Assembly (NCBI GenBank): GCA_964035545.1
Contig: OZ037772.1
Span: 8,666,650 to 8,730,649, forward strand
Direction of reading: 5' to 3'
DNA length: 64,000 nucleotides
From: Bugula neritina
Lineage: Eukaryota; Bryozoa; Gymnolaemata; Cheilostomatida; Bugulidae
Shown: positions 1-14,700 of the stretch, one piece after another
Layout: the number at the start of each line of letters is the position of its first letter
Numbering within the stretch: position 1 is the first letter of the stretch
Made by a program: the position numbers and the translations under genes
The notes under the pieces: model-generated
Databases searched by the model: none
What the model saw: only the letters and a program-made list of their open reading frames with translations
What the model was told of the DNA's origin: nothing

Positions 1-550
1 TCAGCTAAGTGCTAATGTAAAACAGGGAACATTATATTGGCAGAAATCCAATAGACTGCCAATTTGTGCGAGAGGGTACTATATGTTATTGTGATAGCGC
101 AGAGCGGCAAACGTACTAGGAATGTTATAATTAGTCACAGGAGCGTAGCTAGAACCACCATATGAAGAATTTAGAAAATTGCAGTGAAACTTGCAAAATG
201 GTGTATGTTTTTACCAAATTGTGAAGAGCATAAACAGAATTTCAAAAAACAAAGAAAGTATATTAGAGAAAACATATCAAGGAATGTCAAGTTTCACTTT
301 TATACTTTATAAAATGAATCCCCTGTGCTACAGCAGTGGAACATGGAGGGTGTAAAATTTTACTTATTATGCAACAACTTTTTCAAAAAACTTTTTATTG
401 AAAAATTAAAAAAGTATATGAAAGAGGAATGCAAGAGCTATCTTTTCATGTAAAATTTGTTAATGTGAGACAAAAACTGTTCGAGCTATCCCCTGGAAAC
501 CGTTTATATATAACATAAAGCAGTGCCTGAATCTGGAAAGTAATGACCTT

Positions 551-625
551 AAACCAACTGTGTAGCCCTGTAGTGTGATGGTTAACACACTGGCTCACTA
601 GTTGGAGGTCTGTCTGCCTTGACCC
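551..625 (+). repeat. tRNA-like SINE head, degenerate
   Basis: A stretch resembling the 5' half of a tRNA (TGTAGTGTGATGGTTA-like A box, then an anticodon-arm-like segment) is followed by a poor B box. It is probably the decayed head of a tRNA-derived SINE. No cloverleaf folds convincingly, so it is not called as a tRNA gene. Confidence 0.35.
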
Positions 626-823
626 TACCCTGACAAAAAATTAGTGAGAAAATTAAAAAACATGTGCTATTGAAATAACCAAGTTGTTGCGCCTAAATGA
701 AAGAAAAGTTTTGAGTAGCACGGAGTTGGTGGTCACTGAGTGTATTGGTTGGGAGCCTAGAGTTTGAAGTTTGTACAATGATTTGTATATACAATAACTG
801 GTACTCAGCAACCTCTATTTCAG

Positions 824-2794
824 TGCTGCTTCTAGTGATATTTCAAATAAGGACACAAGCATTGGTTCAGTAGCTACCAACATAATAAGATACAACGGAA
901 CATAACAAGCGTGACTTTACAAATTAGCAGATAATTTGGTGTTAACTATATTATTATAATATTGTATAACACAGTACCTGGGAGTGTAACATAAACAGAT
1001 ACTTTGTGGTGGTATCAAATTTAATTAGTGATTATTGATCATGCACCCTCAAGCTGACTATCAAAGTATGCTGCCTGCTTCATCTGTGCACGTGACTGCA
1101 GAAATCATGTAGCATTTGCTCTTTGAGGATTTGCAATCTTTTCCAACAGATTTTCATACATGCGAGTTTATAGTCACCATCCCTTGAGAACTCTTGATAA
1201 ATCGGGCCAAGGACTAATTATATATATGCGACACGAGAACAATTATGACTAAATACCTTTCCTAACATCACCAATGGCCTTTTTCGGAGTTTAAACTCAT
1301 GACCTTCGTGCGAAGGGTTATGTTTGAAATACCTTTTTTATTTGTGGCCACCGTAGAATGCTGTAATTTTACTACCGCTACTCCTTGATGACACAATATG
1401 GTGTAGTTCTTAACTATGACTAACTTGATTTATTTTTTTCCACCTGCAGAGATTGCCAGTACAGAGAAGGTAGACAGTGACCTCTACTTAGAGCTGTTCT
1501 GTGCACTCCAACCATCTAGTTGTAAACCTATGCCTTCTGCACGTAGAGCTCAAGGGGACTTTCAGCAGAGCAACAGCAACGCCATGAATTATGGTGAGTT
1601 TAATCTAAACTTATGGCGAAATAAGCTATAGTTCTTAAAGAGCAGTAGACGTTTATTGTAACACTCATGTTGGTAATTAAAGATCAATATTTTATTCGTA
1701 TACAAGGGTCATGAGATTTAAGTTACAGCGTGAATTTCACTTAAGTTTGTAATGGACAATTTAATAAATAACCACTGTGAATTTGAATTTTTATATGTGA
1801 GTTTTTTTATAAATTGTACATAAACTGCTTATAAATATATGATTTATATAATAAAATATATTCATATTTAATATATATATTACAGAAGTATTCTAGGCAT
1901 CTGTTTTAATAGGACATCTTTTTGCTCTGTTTAGGCGGTGTAAGCCAAATGATATATAAACCATAATTTCAACTGATTTATAACATTTTATTCAAAACAA
2001 TAATATATATATTACTTAAACGTGATAGCATATGATGTTGTTTAGTAATAAGTATTTTATACTTCATTTTTGTTTTTATTGAAGTTATCTTCTCGTGGTT
2101 GGTTCAGAATAGTGAGTCACCTTTTCTCTTTTGCAGAAATGGTTTTGAAGAGTTTATTATCTAAAAGTAATTCGAAAGAAACAGGTCAAGGCTCTGCAGG
2201 AAATTATGTTGATTCTAGTCAGCTAGTAGGCTATCAACCGCAACCTGCCCGAAATATTTTGAATAGTCTAAAACGGTACGTCAGCCCGTATCTTGTTAAC
2301 AATATAACTGATTCTTTGTTCTTAACATATATTATGTAATATTTGTAAATAACTTTGGTCAGATACAGGTTTGAGTCTGAGGTTAATTCTTCAACTAAAA
2401 AGCATTTTTCTAACATAGCTTTTAGTTGTATATAAAGTAAAGGTAAGGGAGCAGTTGTGAATGTCTATAGGAGTTATAGAGTGAATTGGCTTAGTGAGTC
2501 ATGGGTTCAATCCACGGTAATGCCATTGGTGATGTTAGGAAAATACCCAGTCATAATTGCTCCTGTGTCACATCTGCATAAGTCCTTAGTCTGTTTAAAA
2601 AAAATCGTTTCCATCAGGGATTCTCACTTGCTTGAGTTTTTTTTATAAAGTAAATGATGTAATTCTGCAACTGTTTATTTTGTAGGTTTGGAGGTGTGGT
2701 CCATCATGGGCAAACTGGTGGAGCTTCCTTTGGCATTAAACGGCAGCTGAAAGGTTCCCAGCCTGGCACTTCCGGGTTTTTCCAAGACTGGTAA
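824..2794 (+). CDS. C-terminal exons of an ARM/FN3-family paralogue (5' end outside window)
   Basis: Four exons join in phase: 824-864 (weakest, 41 nt), 1450-1593, 2137-2275 and 2686-2794, with donors GTTCAG, GTGAGT and GTACGT and pyrimidine-rich AG acceptors. The stop TAA is at 2792-2794 and a possible AATAAA at 3033-3038. The protein segment is polar and low in complexity, with no domain I recognise. Its last exon contains an NSLKRFGGVVHHGQTGGASF run, which resembles the final exons of the ARM/FN3 gene downstream (INSLRNQYTT joined to VTHGNGASF). It is therefore probably the tail of an upstream tandem paralogue. The function is unknown. The exon at 824 rests only on phase and could be false. 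Confidence 0.55.
1158..1318 (-). repeat. tRNA-derived SINE, degenerate copy
   Basis: This matches, in reverse orientation, the SINE family seen ten more times in the window: a tRNA-like head, the core AACATCACCAATGGCC, then GCACAGGAGCAATTATGACT and ATCCCT..GAGA. It lies in the intron before the 1450 exon. Confidence 0.6.
2448..2632 (+). repeat. tRNA-derived SINE
   Basis: Plus-orientation copy with the B box GGGTTCAATCC, the core CATTGGTGATGTTAGGAAAA and the 3' part AATTGCTCCTGTG. It lies in the last intron of the upstream paralogue. Small ORFs across it are SINE sequence. Confidence 0.65.
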
Positions 2795-3039
2795 CCTACT
2801 ATAATATGTCTGAAGACTAATGGCTTCGCGTGCAAGGCTGCTTTCACTCACTGATCACGTGCATTAGAGTGGAAAAATTTGACCAAGCAATTGGGAGTTG
2901 TACACTCATTTTTAGTTTGTATTGCAAATGGTTATTTGCTAATAAAAAAGATCTATTATGTGTTTATGCATACAGTTATTACCAAGAAGCTTTTAAATAT
3001 TTACATTCATGCATTAAAAACAACAGAAGTCAAATAAAT

Positions 3040-5480
3040 TGAATTCTTTAAGAAGCAACAGTCTTATTAAATAATAATGCTTTTACCTACTATTACTTAT
3101 AAAATGGATCTCATTTGTGATTATATCTACTAATATGAACCGAAAAATGCATTCCTGTTATATATGTTCAAAAAGTTGAGTTTATAGCAATATGTGACTG
3201 CATATATGTGTAGTTTTATTTTATTCATTACTTTGATATTCATTATTGATGACGATACTATTATTTTATTATCAAACTCTGCTTAATTGTACTTTATGTA
3301 CATGTTTTTAATTATAGCCATATATGTTGGAGCTACCACATGCATGTCAACGTGCAATATAGTGAAAATAATAATATGCTAAATAAATGATTAAATCATT
3401 AATTGTTTCTTCTCATCTTTTTATTCTAGAGTAAATTCTCATTATTCCAAATAATAAGATATAAGACACCAAAACATATGCATAATGAGTATAGTAAGCT
3501 AACTTTGGTGCTAATGGCATTGCATAACCACACTCATATACTTCGTGCATACAGCTTAGTACAGTAATTATCACGAAAAGCATTGCTTAACAGTTGATAG
3601 TAGATACAGTACATAGTTCAGCTAAGCATTTTAAAACGGAGTTGTCTTTTACCAATAAATAGAAGTGAAATAAGTCGTAAATTATATGCAGAAGAAATCA
3701 TTACAATAAGTATATGTACACAAAAGCCTGCGGACTAATACAGACTGAGTACCAGTATAGAAAAATAGTACTGAGTTTCGATACCTCGTTACTAGACTCG
3801 CAAAATATATGCAACTAAACTATTAGCCTTCGCTGTGTTTCTATAAACAACATGGCAGGAAAAGTGGGCAATTAAAATTGTTACTAATGGCGAATTTAGA
3901 GCCAAATTAAACTGAAAATAACTGCTATAAGTATTTAAAGTGTCAACCAAACATTTGAAATATTTATAAATATGATTTAAAGTAAGTCAAACAGATAAAA
4001 ACACCACAAACATTCTAGTTACTAGGCATCCGCATGTCAATTTGAAATCGAATCATCATAATCATTATCATTATGATTACGATAAATTATGACTATCATT
4101 ATGATTATGATATTTTTATATTATAATTTATAATATAAAAATAATTATTAGTTTTTTTGTAAATACACATCAGACTAGTCATATATCTAAACTCCTACAC
4201 TGTAGCTTAAACTGTCGCTAGTTTTAATTTAAGCAAGTTATTGACTTGTCTCTATAACTATAAGTATAAGTATATTGGACTTGGTGTATAAGTATTGCAA
4301 GTACAGTTGACACAAAGTCAAACGTACCAAGATTTTAATTTGAATGAACAGAAGTTGATAATAATTAGTCAATTTTAGCAATAAATTAATTGTTTTGATA
4401 ATTGAAAAGGTTATCAATCACTAGATTGTAGGACATTTTCGAATAATTGTTAATTGAATAAAATAATAAGATTAAGATAGGATTTTACTTTTAGTAAGCA
4501 TTTTATTTAGATATGCGATTTGCACGCATTGTGACCAATAATGTTTTGTGAATATTTTTATACTGTCATTTTATTAAATTTGATAACATGCATCAATAAT
4601 TACTAGTTCAAAATATTATATTATTCTTAAAGTTTCTTAAAACATTTTGTAATTTATTAGAAATAAATTTAATCAATAATTTATTTTCCTGTGACAATAA
4701 TTTACTAATTTTAAATGTACAATAACATTATGAAAAAGTGTTATACATTTCCTCTATTTATTAAAATATTTTGTAATACAGTTTATGTATGCATATGGTA
4801 GTGTTACAAGAAGTTAGCCATGTTGATAGATAGGCAATTTACATAGTATTAGGATAAGTTGTGTGAAAGATTTATCTCAAGAAAGACATAGTGTGGTATA
4901 AAGTGGCATGTAGTTTGCTATCTTGTATTAGTTTACGTAGGAAGACAAAGAAAATACCTGTGTAAACAAACGTTTCATTGCCAAACCTGATATCTTGTCT
5001 TAATTTGGTCTCGGTAACTAGACATCAATCAATTTATTTTATAGTTTTATCAATATTGCTAATGAACTTGTGAAGAACAGACGTGTTTTATATAATGCAT
5101 TCTGAGCTTCTACTAGAAACTAGAATATTGATTATTTTGAATAGCTAACAAGTTGTTACTTACAGAGGGTGAAAAGTGTTGTGCCAAAATAAATTTTTGT
5201 TTTACTGATTTTCCAGTCTCATAGTGAGTCATAAATTAATCGACTGTAGAGTGATGATAATAAATTTAGCTATCTCAGTCAATGAGGGCTAAATAAAACT
5301 CATTCAATTGGTCAATTGGATAATGAATTTACAAAAAAGCATACATTGATTGACTCTTCAATCAGCAATTTAGTAGTCGACTGTTAGTTACACTGAATAG
5401 TTGATAATTAGAAACAAATAACTCGATTGCGTATGACTCAATTACACTTTAATTGATTTAGCAATAACATTGACTGCATA
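3040..5480. other. AT-rich intergenic stretch, no gene seen
   Basis: This lies between the 3' end of the first gene and the first ARM exon. It is AT-rich with many stops in all frames. I see no exon-like segment or clear repeat beyond short imperfect AT direct repeats near 4,050-4,150. Confidence 0.5.
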
Positions 5481-5485
5481 TGGGA

Positions 5486-5655
5486 GGTAGGTACAGTAAT
5501 GGAGAACTTTAAAAACGCCTGTGTTCTAGATTAAAAATGTAGCATAAGAAGTTGTGTTCTCGCGAGAACTTTAACTCGCACCCAAAACTAAAATTTAGTA
5601 ATAAAATTAAAGAACTTACGCTATCTCAATTTTCCACTACTGCTGCTAAGTGGCA
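5486..5655 (+). repeat. dispersed repeat R1, copy 1
   Basis: About 170 bp beginning TACAGTAATGGAGAA, with internal CCTGTGTTCTAGATTA and the palindrome GTTCTCGCGAGAAC. A second direct copy lies at about 5,975-6,135 and an inverted copy at about 53,960-54,122. No target-site duplication was established. Confidence 0.6.
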
Positions 5656-5725
5656 TATATTCAAAACTACATAAATTTTTAGAAATACTTACTCACCACT
5701 TTATCTACTGCACAGATCTTTAGTC

Positions 5726-8700
5726 ATGGGGATCACACACTGGCATGATAAAGATTATTTTGGATCACTGGTCTGCGGAGAAGAGCAAGCATTTTCTGCC
5801 CTGGAGTTTTTGATTGACGATCTTCACGTGAGTAAGGAGCTGACGGTTCACAGATTCCTGGGAGATGCCGGCTCAGAGGACTTTATCTGGTCTCTAGTCA
5901 AATTCCTGGGGAGTCGAGACTCAAGGTCAGGTTCTGTAAAACTTTTTGTGATTTTCAATATATTTTAGTTTGGTCAAGGTATGTACAGTAACGGAGAAAT
6001 TGAGAAAAGCCTGTGTTCTAGATTAGAAATGTAGCACAAGAACTTATGTTCTTGTGAAAATTTCTACCTGTGTCCCAAAGCAAAATTTAATAATAAAATT
6101 AAATAACTTGGGCTATGTAAATTTCTCTGCTATTGCTCCTAAATGGTTTGATTAGTGTAAGTGAGTTAAAGTGCAGGTCAGTGAAAGAGTAATTTCTTAT
6201 GTATTATTTTTCTAATTTATCTCCACCACAAAGTGTTTGCCTTACGCTATGTTGAGCTAGTGAGGAACAAAAAGTGGATGTAAGTTAGTTATGGTGTAAG
6301 TTAGTGTAAATGAAAGTATAAGTAAGAATAGTTAATAATGTAAACTTATAGTAATCAGTTCTAATTCCTCATAAGCTAAATTAGCAAACACACGTCCACA
6401 TCAACTTGATGTTACGTTCAAAGTGTTGCAGTAACTGAAATTTGTTGTTCAGTGTGACAGCAGCTTAGCCTGCTAGGTAGTCTAGCCACTATTGTTGAAC
6501 TGTAAATAAACACTTTTATGTTACTGTTATGCTTTACTATACATTACAATACCTTATTAACACATTTTCTACTTGCTTAAGTTTTCTACTTCATTTAATT
6601 TAATACTCTAAGTGAAAGCTTTCTTGCTGCTTTACTGTATTAAGTATTGATGTCTCATAGTCATTACATTTGTGGCAGTGTTTGCATGCAGTTGGTCTAT
6701 AATGAAAAAATTGTTCCCATTTAAAAGAAATAAGTTTTCATAGAAAATTATGAACGTTAGTTATTACAAATTTCTTGCTTTAAGATTATGATGTACCTAA
6801 AAATATTTACAAACTAAATCTTGAGATTTTGGCGATATTTTATTTTAAATTGTTATATCATTGTTGCTTTACACTCTTACATATCATACTTAGGTCAGTT
6901 GCAATTAAATACATGGAATTATTAGTCCATAACCATTTTAGACTGTTTTATATGATGACTTCATTTCTGTACTGTTTCAAATATATGAATTTTAGTAAAT
7001 ATAAAAACAAGTTTCAGAATTCTTTTCCAAAAGTCAAGGCTGAGACCAGCAGATAAAATTATTTGAGGTCTTATTCTCTAACAGGAAAAACAACTTGTAA
7101 AACAAGTTGAGTTTTACAAGCTATATTTCTCAATTTATATTTCAAGCGCACCTTGCTATTAGCTCAAAACTCTGAATAACTGAAAAAATTCAAGATATTC
7201 TGAATTTTCTTATTCAATACAGATCGTAGCCAAAGTTTTAAGAGTTATCATCTCCCAGAGAGACATGATATTTATATATTATAGCCTCTTTGTCACACTG
7301 TAGAGTTGCTGGAAATGCTGCGTATATTATTGGAACTATTGCTGAATCTGCAGCTGGTAGAGACAGAGTTATCTCCCTCACCGAGAGCCGCCATATTGAA
7401 AAGAAGAACATCTTGCCTGACCTCGTCAGCCTACTCAGCTCCAGTGATGACGAGAGCGTTATGAACGCTGCCGGTACTATTGGGACGTTAGCCGAATCAG
7501 ATGAAGTGAGAACATGTCTTTAACTGTACAAGTTGATGATTTAATTGTATAACAAGTAAAACTGGATAAACAAGATTCTTATAACCATATTAGGAAGTTT
7601 TCTTAGGTTAAAACTAAAGCTGCATGTATACAGGCCGATTTTTCATTAAAATCGGCCGATAAACTGTCTGACGATTTTATAAACAACTTAATGATTCAAT
7701 TGTAATAAGTATAAGGAAAATTCTTTCAACACCTTATTAGGCGGTTTTCTTAGGAACTAAGTAATATTGTTATTGCTAGGTTTTTTTGAGAAAGCAGAGA
7801 GGGAGATGACTACCATTCTTTTATTAGTTGGGAAATTATTTTTTCTAACCTGATACAATTTTATGACAATAATATATGCTTATGATGCTTTTATTTATGT
7901 TTAGTACAAGTAATTTTTTTTTGCAAAAACTGTTTCAATGTTGCGATATATTTTACTTTTTAAAGATGATAATATTTAGACTATTTGAGACTTTGTACCA
8001 GCGCTGTTACTATACAGCTAAAACAGTAGTAGCAGCAGTATTAGTGGTTTTAGCAATAACAAGAGCAGTTAAAATAGTAGTAGTAAAAGTAGCAGTCCCA
8101 ATAGCTTACTTTCTACTCATTTCCAGGGAAGAGACTGGTTACTGCAGGAGTCTTGCACTCAAAAACTGATAGAAAAAGTCACATCTTTGTTATCCAATGA
8201 GAATGATTTGACAGCCAGTAATGCGGCCTTAGTTCTTGCACGTCTCACTATATCGGAGAGGGGCTGCAAGCTGCTACTCAACAATCACTACAGTAAAACT
8301 ATTCTCTCACAGCTAATTGGCTCCCTGGGCTCTGATGAAGCTGGTTAGTGTATAAAACTATCAAAAACCTTTCAATTTGTTGGTCTTTTCTTTTTTAATT
8401 TGTAATTTGTAGTCTGAGAATTTCTATGAATTGCAGGTAAAGGGATGAATGCAGCTTTTGCTATTGGTAGACTGTGTGACATTCCTGAAGGCCGCGCTAT
8501 GCTACTTTCCCTTCCAGACTCTAAGAAGATGCTAATGCACTTAGGTACACTAATTAGTTCTAGTAATAAAAATAGTATGCCGGAGAGTAAAGTTATTCTA
8601 ACAGAACACAATTTAAATGCCTTGGAATACGTTGGGGGGGATTTTCTTGCATCATCACTTATATGCTAATCATGGCTTTTATGCAACTTGTTTTAGTAGA

Positions 8701-11700
8701 CCTTTTTTGCATTTTAATTTTCCTATTAACAGGCTTTTATGAAACTCAATTTTCCAGCTGATCGTTTTTATCCACCGGAAACACATTTTTAACAAGACTA
8801 AACTATTTAGATTTTGATTAATCTGTCAGTTCTTTTTGATAGTGAGTCACCATGACTTTGATAAAACACTCACCATCAAGTTGATAATGACTTTCCAATG
8901 AATCACACCATTGTGATAATGAGTCACCTTGAAGTTGATAATGAATCAACATGACTTTTAAGTAAATCACATCATTTTTATAATCGAATGACTCACAGAA
9001 AACTTTGCTATATTTACAGGCACCATGCTGTGTTCGAATGACACTGGCTCCAGTAAGAATGCTTGTTTTGCTATTAGCTGCTTAGCCTCTAGCGCAGACG
9101 GCCATGATAGATTGATGAGTCATTCCTTGTGTGATAAAATGATATTGACATTAGTGCAGCTCCTAAACTCTTCAGATCTTGAGACTGGGTGGTTTGCTGC
9201 CATGTAAGTAGTGTACCCATATTTTGTTTATAAACAGTAAGGGACCGAAGCTTTTAACATTCCTACAGTTATGAAAAAATATTTTACAATAAATGTAAAG
9301 CTGATTAGAAATTTTGACTATATTACAAAACGATGTATTCAGCAAAAATTTACTAATGAATATTATAGATGTATTATAGTGAAGTGTATAATGTTATGAC
9401 TAAATTAAGGGGTAGACTATAACTATAACTAGCGCACTTGAAAGCTGTATAACTTAGTTAAAATATGTTGACCGCATTTTGAAATATAGTGTATGCTATG
9501 ATTGTGCATCAGTGACGGTGATCCTTAAACTGAGTATCCTTCTTTTTTGGTTTCAGGACCTTGAGAACGTTTTCTAGTCGCCCAAAAGGCTGTATAAAAA
9601 TGAGAGAATTGAACAAAGTGGTGCCAAGTTTACAGATAGTGGCCATGAAATGTCGCCATAATGAGGATATGATTTCAGAGGTATGAGACAACTCCTAATT
9701 GTTGTTTTTGTTATTTAGTGTCTTGGATTTACATCTATCACAGTGTCTGGTATATTTATAGGTTTGCCCCATTATATCCAGGATATTTTTTCCACTGCTT
9801 GAATATTCACACCAAGTCTCTTAGAATGTAGCTGCCGGTTACTGTTTCATCAATACAAGTAACAACTATTGTTTTACAGGTTGAAAAGACGCTAGAAATT
9901 TTAAAGTTGTTGGATAAACCCAGTCCACCTGTGATCACTGTACTTGGACCACGCAGCGTTCATGTAACGTGGAGTGAAGTTACCACAAAGACTGGTCTTC
10001 CTGTTTTCTACAAACTTTTAGAGGGTGAGTAGCCGGTGTCAGAGGATGAATAGCAGTGACAGGTGTCAGAGGGGGGGGGGGGGTGAGTAAAAGCAGCAGG
10101 TGTCAAGTATTGGAGGGAGAGTAGCAAGCAGGTGTTAATTTTCAGAGGGAGGGCGAGTGGAAGTGGCAGTTGTTGGAGAGTGAATAGAAGTGGCAGGTGT
10201 CAGTTATTGGAAAAAGGGTGAATAGTAATAGCAGGTGTCAGTTGTAGGAGGGAGTGTGAAGGGTGATAGCAGGTGTCAGTTGTAGGAGAGAGTGAGTAGT
10301 AGTGGCAGGTTCTCTGAAGGTGGCAGTTGAGTATGCCTCTTCAGTATTTTAGGATTATGTCTATCAATGATCAACATATTTACTTGCTTATGACTCTATA
10401 GTTGCAGCTAAAGTTATGGCATTGCCATTTCTGACAGCTTTAGTTTATTGGAACCAAATTTGTGTTGAAAAGTTGCTAATTTACCAAGTATAAAATTAAG
10501 ATATTTGCAATAATTGTGGTAGTTGTCAACCCACTGCAAATATTATTGTTTTAAAGGTGAATTGAATTTAGTAGACGTAATATGTGTTAGTTTTATAGTT
10601 ATGGCTGATTAGAAAAAAAGATAACTAGTGTTTAAACTAAAACTTATTATACACTGAAAACAAAGAAATACAAAATATGTAAACCCCATATAATTAGCAA
10701 CTCTGGGATAGTATCTTAAGAAAGGCAACTAGTGGATTTTTAAAATCAAAATTAGCTTCTAAAAAAAAGCAATACATTTTGTTTGTCGTTTATTAGAAAA
10801 AAGTAAATTATTGTGCGAGCCAATTACAGAAAAAGAAATTGAAAAGCACACTAATTTAATAAAAAGTTGGAAAAATGTTTCAATTTAAAAATATTTATAG
10901 AAAAAAAGGAATAAATTAAAATTTTCTGAAAACAGGCATGATTGTTTGATTGATACTTTTCTCTACGTCCAAAATATGCATTCTGTAACTAGCATTGCTT
11001 GCTTTACATCAACTTTCTTAGCAACACATGTCTTTAACAGCTCATCTGCCAGGATATAATTGTCATTAGTAAAGGTAGCACCTTGGGGCATGTGTCTAGA
11101 GGTGACAGCTGTCATACATAGCTGCTGTTTTTCACTAAAATGATAACAGAATACATGCGCCATTAAAGGGATTTTAATGCAGTCTGGGAGAACATTTAAT
11201 ACAAGTATCGTTGAGCATTAAATATTACACTAAAGCATTTGTCATAATACTAACTGGATTTGCTTATGGGCCTCACTTCATTGAAATTTCATCAAATTTC
11301 TAAGTTTTTATATAAGCATTTGCAATGGGCTAAAAGCAAATCATTATATAACATAGGTAAACCCAATTACTGATTAATAAGTTCAGTGAAGGCTGTAAAG
11401 TGGTGTAACATTTTAAAACTATTTTATCACTCTGCATTTACAATAAAACATTCGGATTATGATGGAACTTTTAAAAACTCCTGAAATTGTGGGAACTTAT
11501 AAAATTAAATGAATCTTAGACCGAAAAATATACATGATTTAAAATGCACAGCAGTTTAAAGAAGCAACTAAAAACAAACCTATTCCATCAATGATAGTGA
11601 ACGCCTTGTAAGCCAGAGCAGAGAGTGTACTTATCATTAGCAGAATCACCCAATCAGGGCATGATGGTAGTACTAAGGTCACGACCCTGAAACAATGACA

Positions 11701-14700
11701 ACTTATAGCTAGCACAGTTTAGCTACATGTCTAGAATTAGGCTGTGTGGAGATATGGATCAACAACATTCTATTAAATTCTAAAGCCCACAAGAAGTCAA
11801 CTTTATTAAACCAACTTGTTACATATCAATTAAAATACTGATGCGCTAGCTGCCAAAAACATCAGAAATAAGGTTGAGAAGACAATTCCCAAAGATGAAA
11901 ACATGAGTAGGAATAATCTGACATTCCATGCACAAGTAAACGCTAGATATCTGTAGGTCACAAAGCATGAACATTTTCAATATTCCCATAAATTTTGAAG
12001 AAATTGCTAGTAATATTTTCAAATTAGTGATTTTGCTTGTTTTATATTTTGGCCAGCACCAAGCGTGGACAAAATATTTGCAGTGAAAAATGACTAAAAA
12101 TCCTATATTTATAGTTTTACTTTTACATTTAAAACTGAAATCGTATTAACAATTTGAAATGAATTGAATTTTTGCTTAGTTTGTTCTGCGTTTTTCCATA
12201 CAGGCATAAAAATACAGCATCTAATGTTATTTGAGCTTTTAACGTACCTGCATAAGCCAAGGTATATAACAATGATAGCTACAGTTATGAAGATATCTCT
12301 AACTGTGAATAATACCTCTTCCAGCGTCAAAGCTGTCTGCAAAATGAAAATCAGAGTTAGATCTGTCATTTATATGAGACTTAAATTTTATCATATGACA
12401 ATCCAATGATTGTTTTAAGACTGAAACTCTGAATGGAGCAGATATTTAGAATTTTTTTGGATATATATATAAGTACGAATTCACTTAATAAGACTTTAAA
12501 AAAGTGTCATTTTTCAGATTCTGCTTTTAAATTATCTTTTAAACAGTTAACAAATAAGCAAATAAAAAAGGATATTAAAATTTACAAGTCAATTCATATT
12601 TACTTTAGGTTTTGCAAGGGCTAATTGAATTATAAATTTAAATATTTTCAATTAATTTGAGAAGTTTTTAAACTGATGCTTAGAGAAATAGTATAGCAGA
12701 CAACTCCTTTACCTGGCCATCAGCGCTGATAGGTTTTCTAGTGGCAGCCATAGGTGACATCGTCAGCAATGTTAGGGCCAATAAAGTTAGTTCCATTTTC
12801 GTTATTTTTCGTGTTGACACACACCTTTGTGAATATACCATTTCATTTTAATATATATTAGCAGCAATTAGTTTTTTGCTACATACAGCACTTCGTTATT
12901 TAACTGCATGCATGTAGGTGCTATATGGATTATAAACAATAACTTAAAAAAGCACTGCTATTAACAGCTGACAAAAATGCTGCTACTTTTTACAGTTTAT
13001 TTAACTTCAAGTTAGAAGTGCAGTGTGTATTAATTTTATTAACTGATGTAGCCTTATTTTTGGCTGTAAAATTAATTTTAATTTAAATTTTAATGTACAA
13101 TCATAAAATAAATTTTTATATCAAATTTAGATGATTTAAATATTTTTGTTATAACTATTTTTATTAAATTTAATTTTGTCATAATGATAAAATATTAGTT
13201 ATTACTAATTTAGTCACTTGATTTAACTATTAGTATTAGTATCACTAGTATGAGTATGAGTAGCTATTACTATTAGTATTAGTATTACTATTAGTATTAG
13301 CATTCCTTCAAGTTCAATTTAAACTTAAAGTTAATTAGTATTACTTAATCTTATACTTATAGTTATACTTTAAGTTTAACTTGTTGAGTATAGTTAGACT
13401 TACTCTTAGTATAACATTAGTCATTAAGATTAAGTTTAACAGTTAACTATAACTTAAATTTATTAATATTACTATTACATTACTATTAGTATTACTATTA
13501 GTATTATTGTATAAAAGATAACTCATTAGCTGCATAACTTTAAAGTTTAAGTACCACTATTAGTATTAGTATTAGTACAACTATAAGTATGCCTGTAAGA
13601 CTAAGTGTAAGTGTAAGACTAAGTATTAGAATTTCAATTTAAAACTCAAAGTCAAACTGACAGTCACAGTGACCGTGACTGCTGACACTGACAGTGAAAG
13701 ATAGAACACTTCAGTTGTGAGTTGAAGGATAGAACACTTCAGTTGAAAGATAGAAAGTCATTTAAGTACAGTTTTGTGCAATAACCTAGATAATAATTTG
13801 TTGCAATGCCAATTTCCATTGTAGCCGTAAATCTCTTTAACCACTATCATTCAATATGATTACGTTAAAGTTTATAGTTTACAGTTTTAGTTTACACTGT
13901 CAGATTACATCGTGTTAATTTAAATGTGCCGCATATTGAATTGACCTCTTCATTACAACTGCTATAATGGCAGTATAATCGTGCGTTTTCATTCTTGGTT
14001 TAGGGCTGTGCTGAAAATGAATTCCTAATATTTTAAACAGTAATAAATTTATAAATTTTGTGAGCAACCAGCTTTAATTTACCAAATTAAATATACATAA
14101 GAAACATAATCACATGTGTTGATCAAATATCAAAATTGGTTTAAATGTTGTGTTAAAATCGAGAGTTTTAATATGTTATTATAATCAAACATGTAAAGTC
14201 GTATCATCACTACGTGCAACTGAATGGTTTATAAATTAATAAATAATGGGACCACTGAGCTGGAATAGACCTGGAGAGGCCAAGGACGTTTTAGCATGGC
14301 CAAATAGTTTAGCTCCGCCTTAACATGGAAAACTTAACCACGCCTACTTGTTTTGCACGCAGTAGTAGTAAAATCCATTATAAATGCAAGCTATTAGAGC
14401 TTATAAATTGAGGTTAACACTAAAAAATAATGAAAATTCAGCAATGTGAAGCAGGAACCAATTATTTTGTTTATTTTACTTTTGGTATTTGTAATTTCAT
14501 GACTAATTATCATTTTATAAAGCATGTACCTCAAGTATATATGATAATGACTTTAATAACCTAACAAATGCATTACATATTTATTGATTAGATCAACACA
14601 TTAGTCAAAATTAAATGAAAAGCAACAGCAAAGCAAATTTCAGCCTTAGTACATGAACACTGGCAGTAAGGATAACAAGTATAAAAGTTTATAAATAATA

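Noticed and set aside
7876-8169. 97-aa hydrophobic ORF
   Set aside because: Spans an ARM-gene intron and the acceptor of the 8127 exon in the wrong frame.
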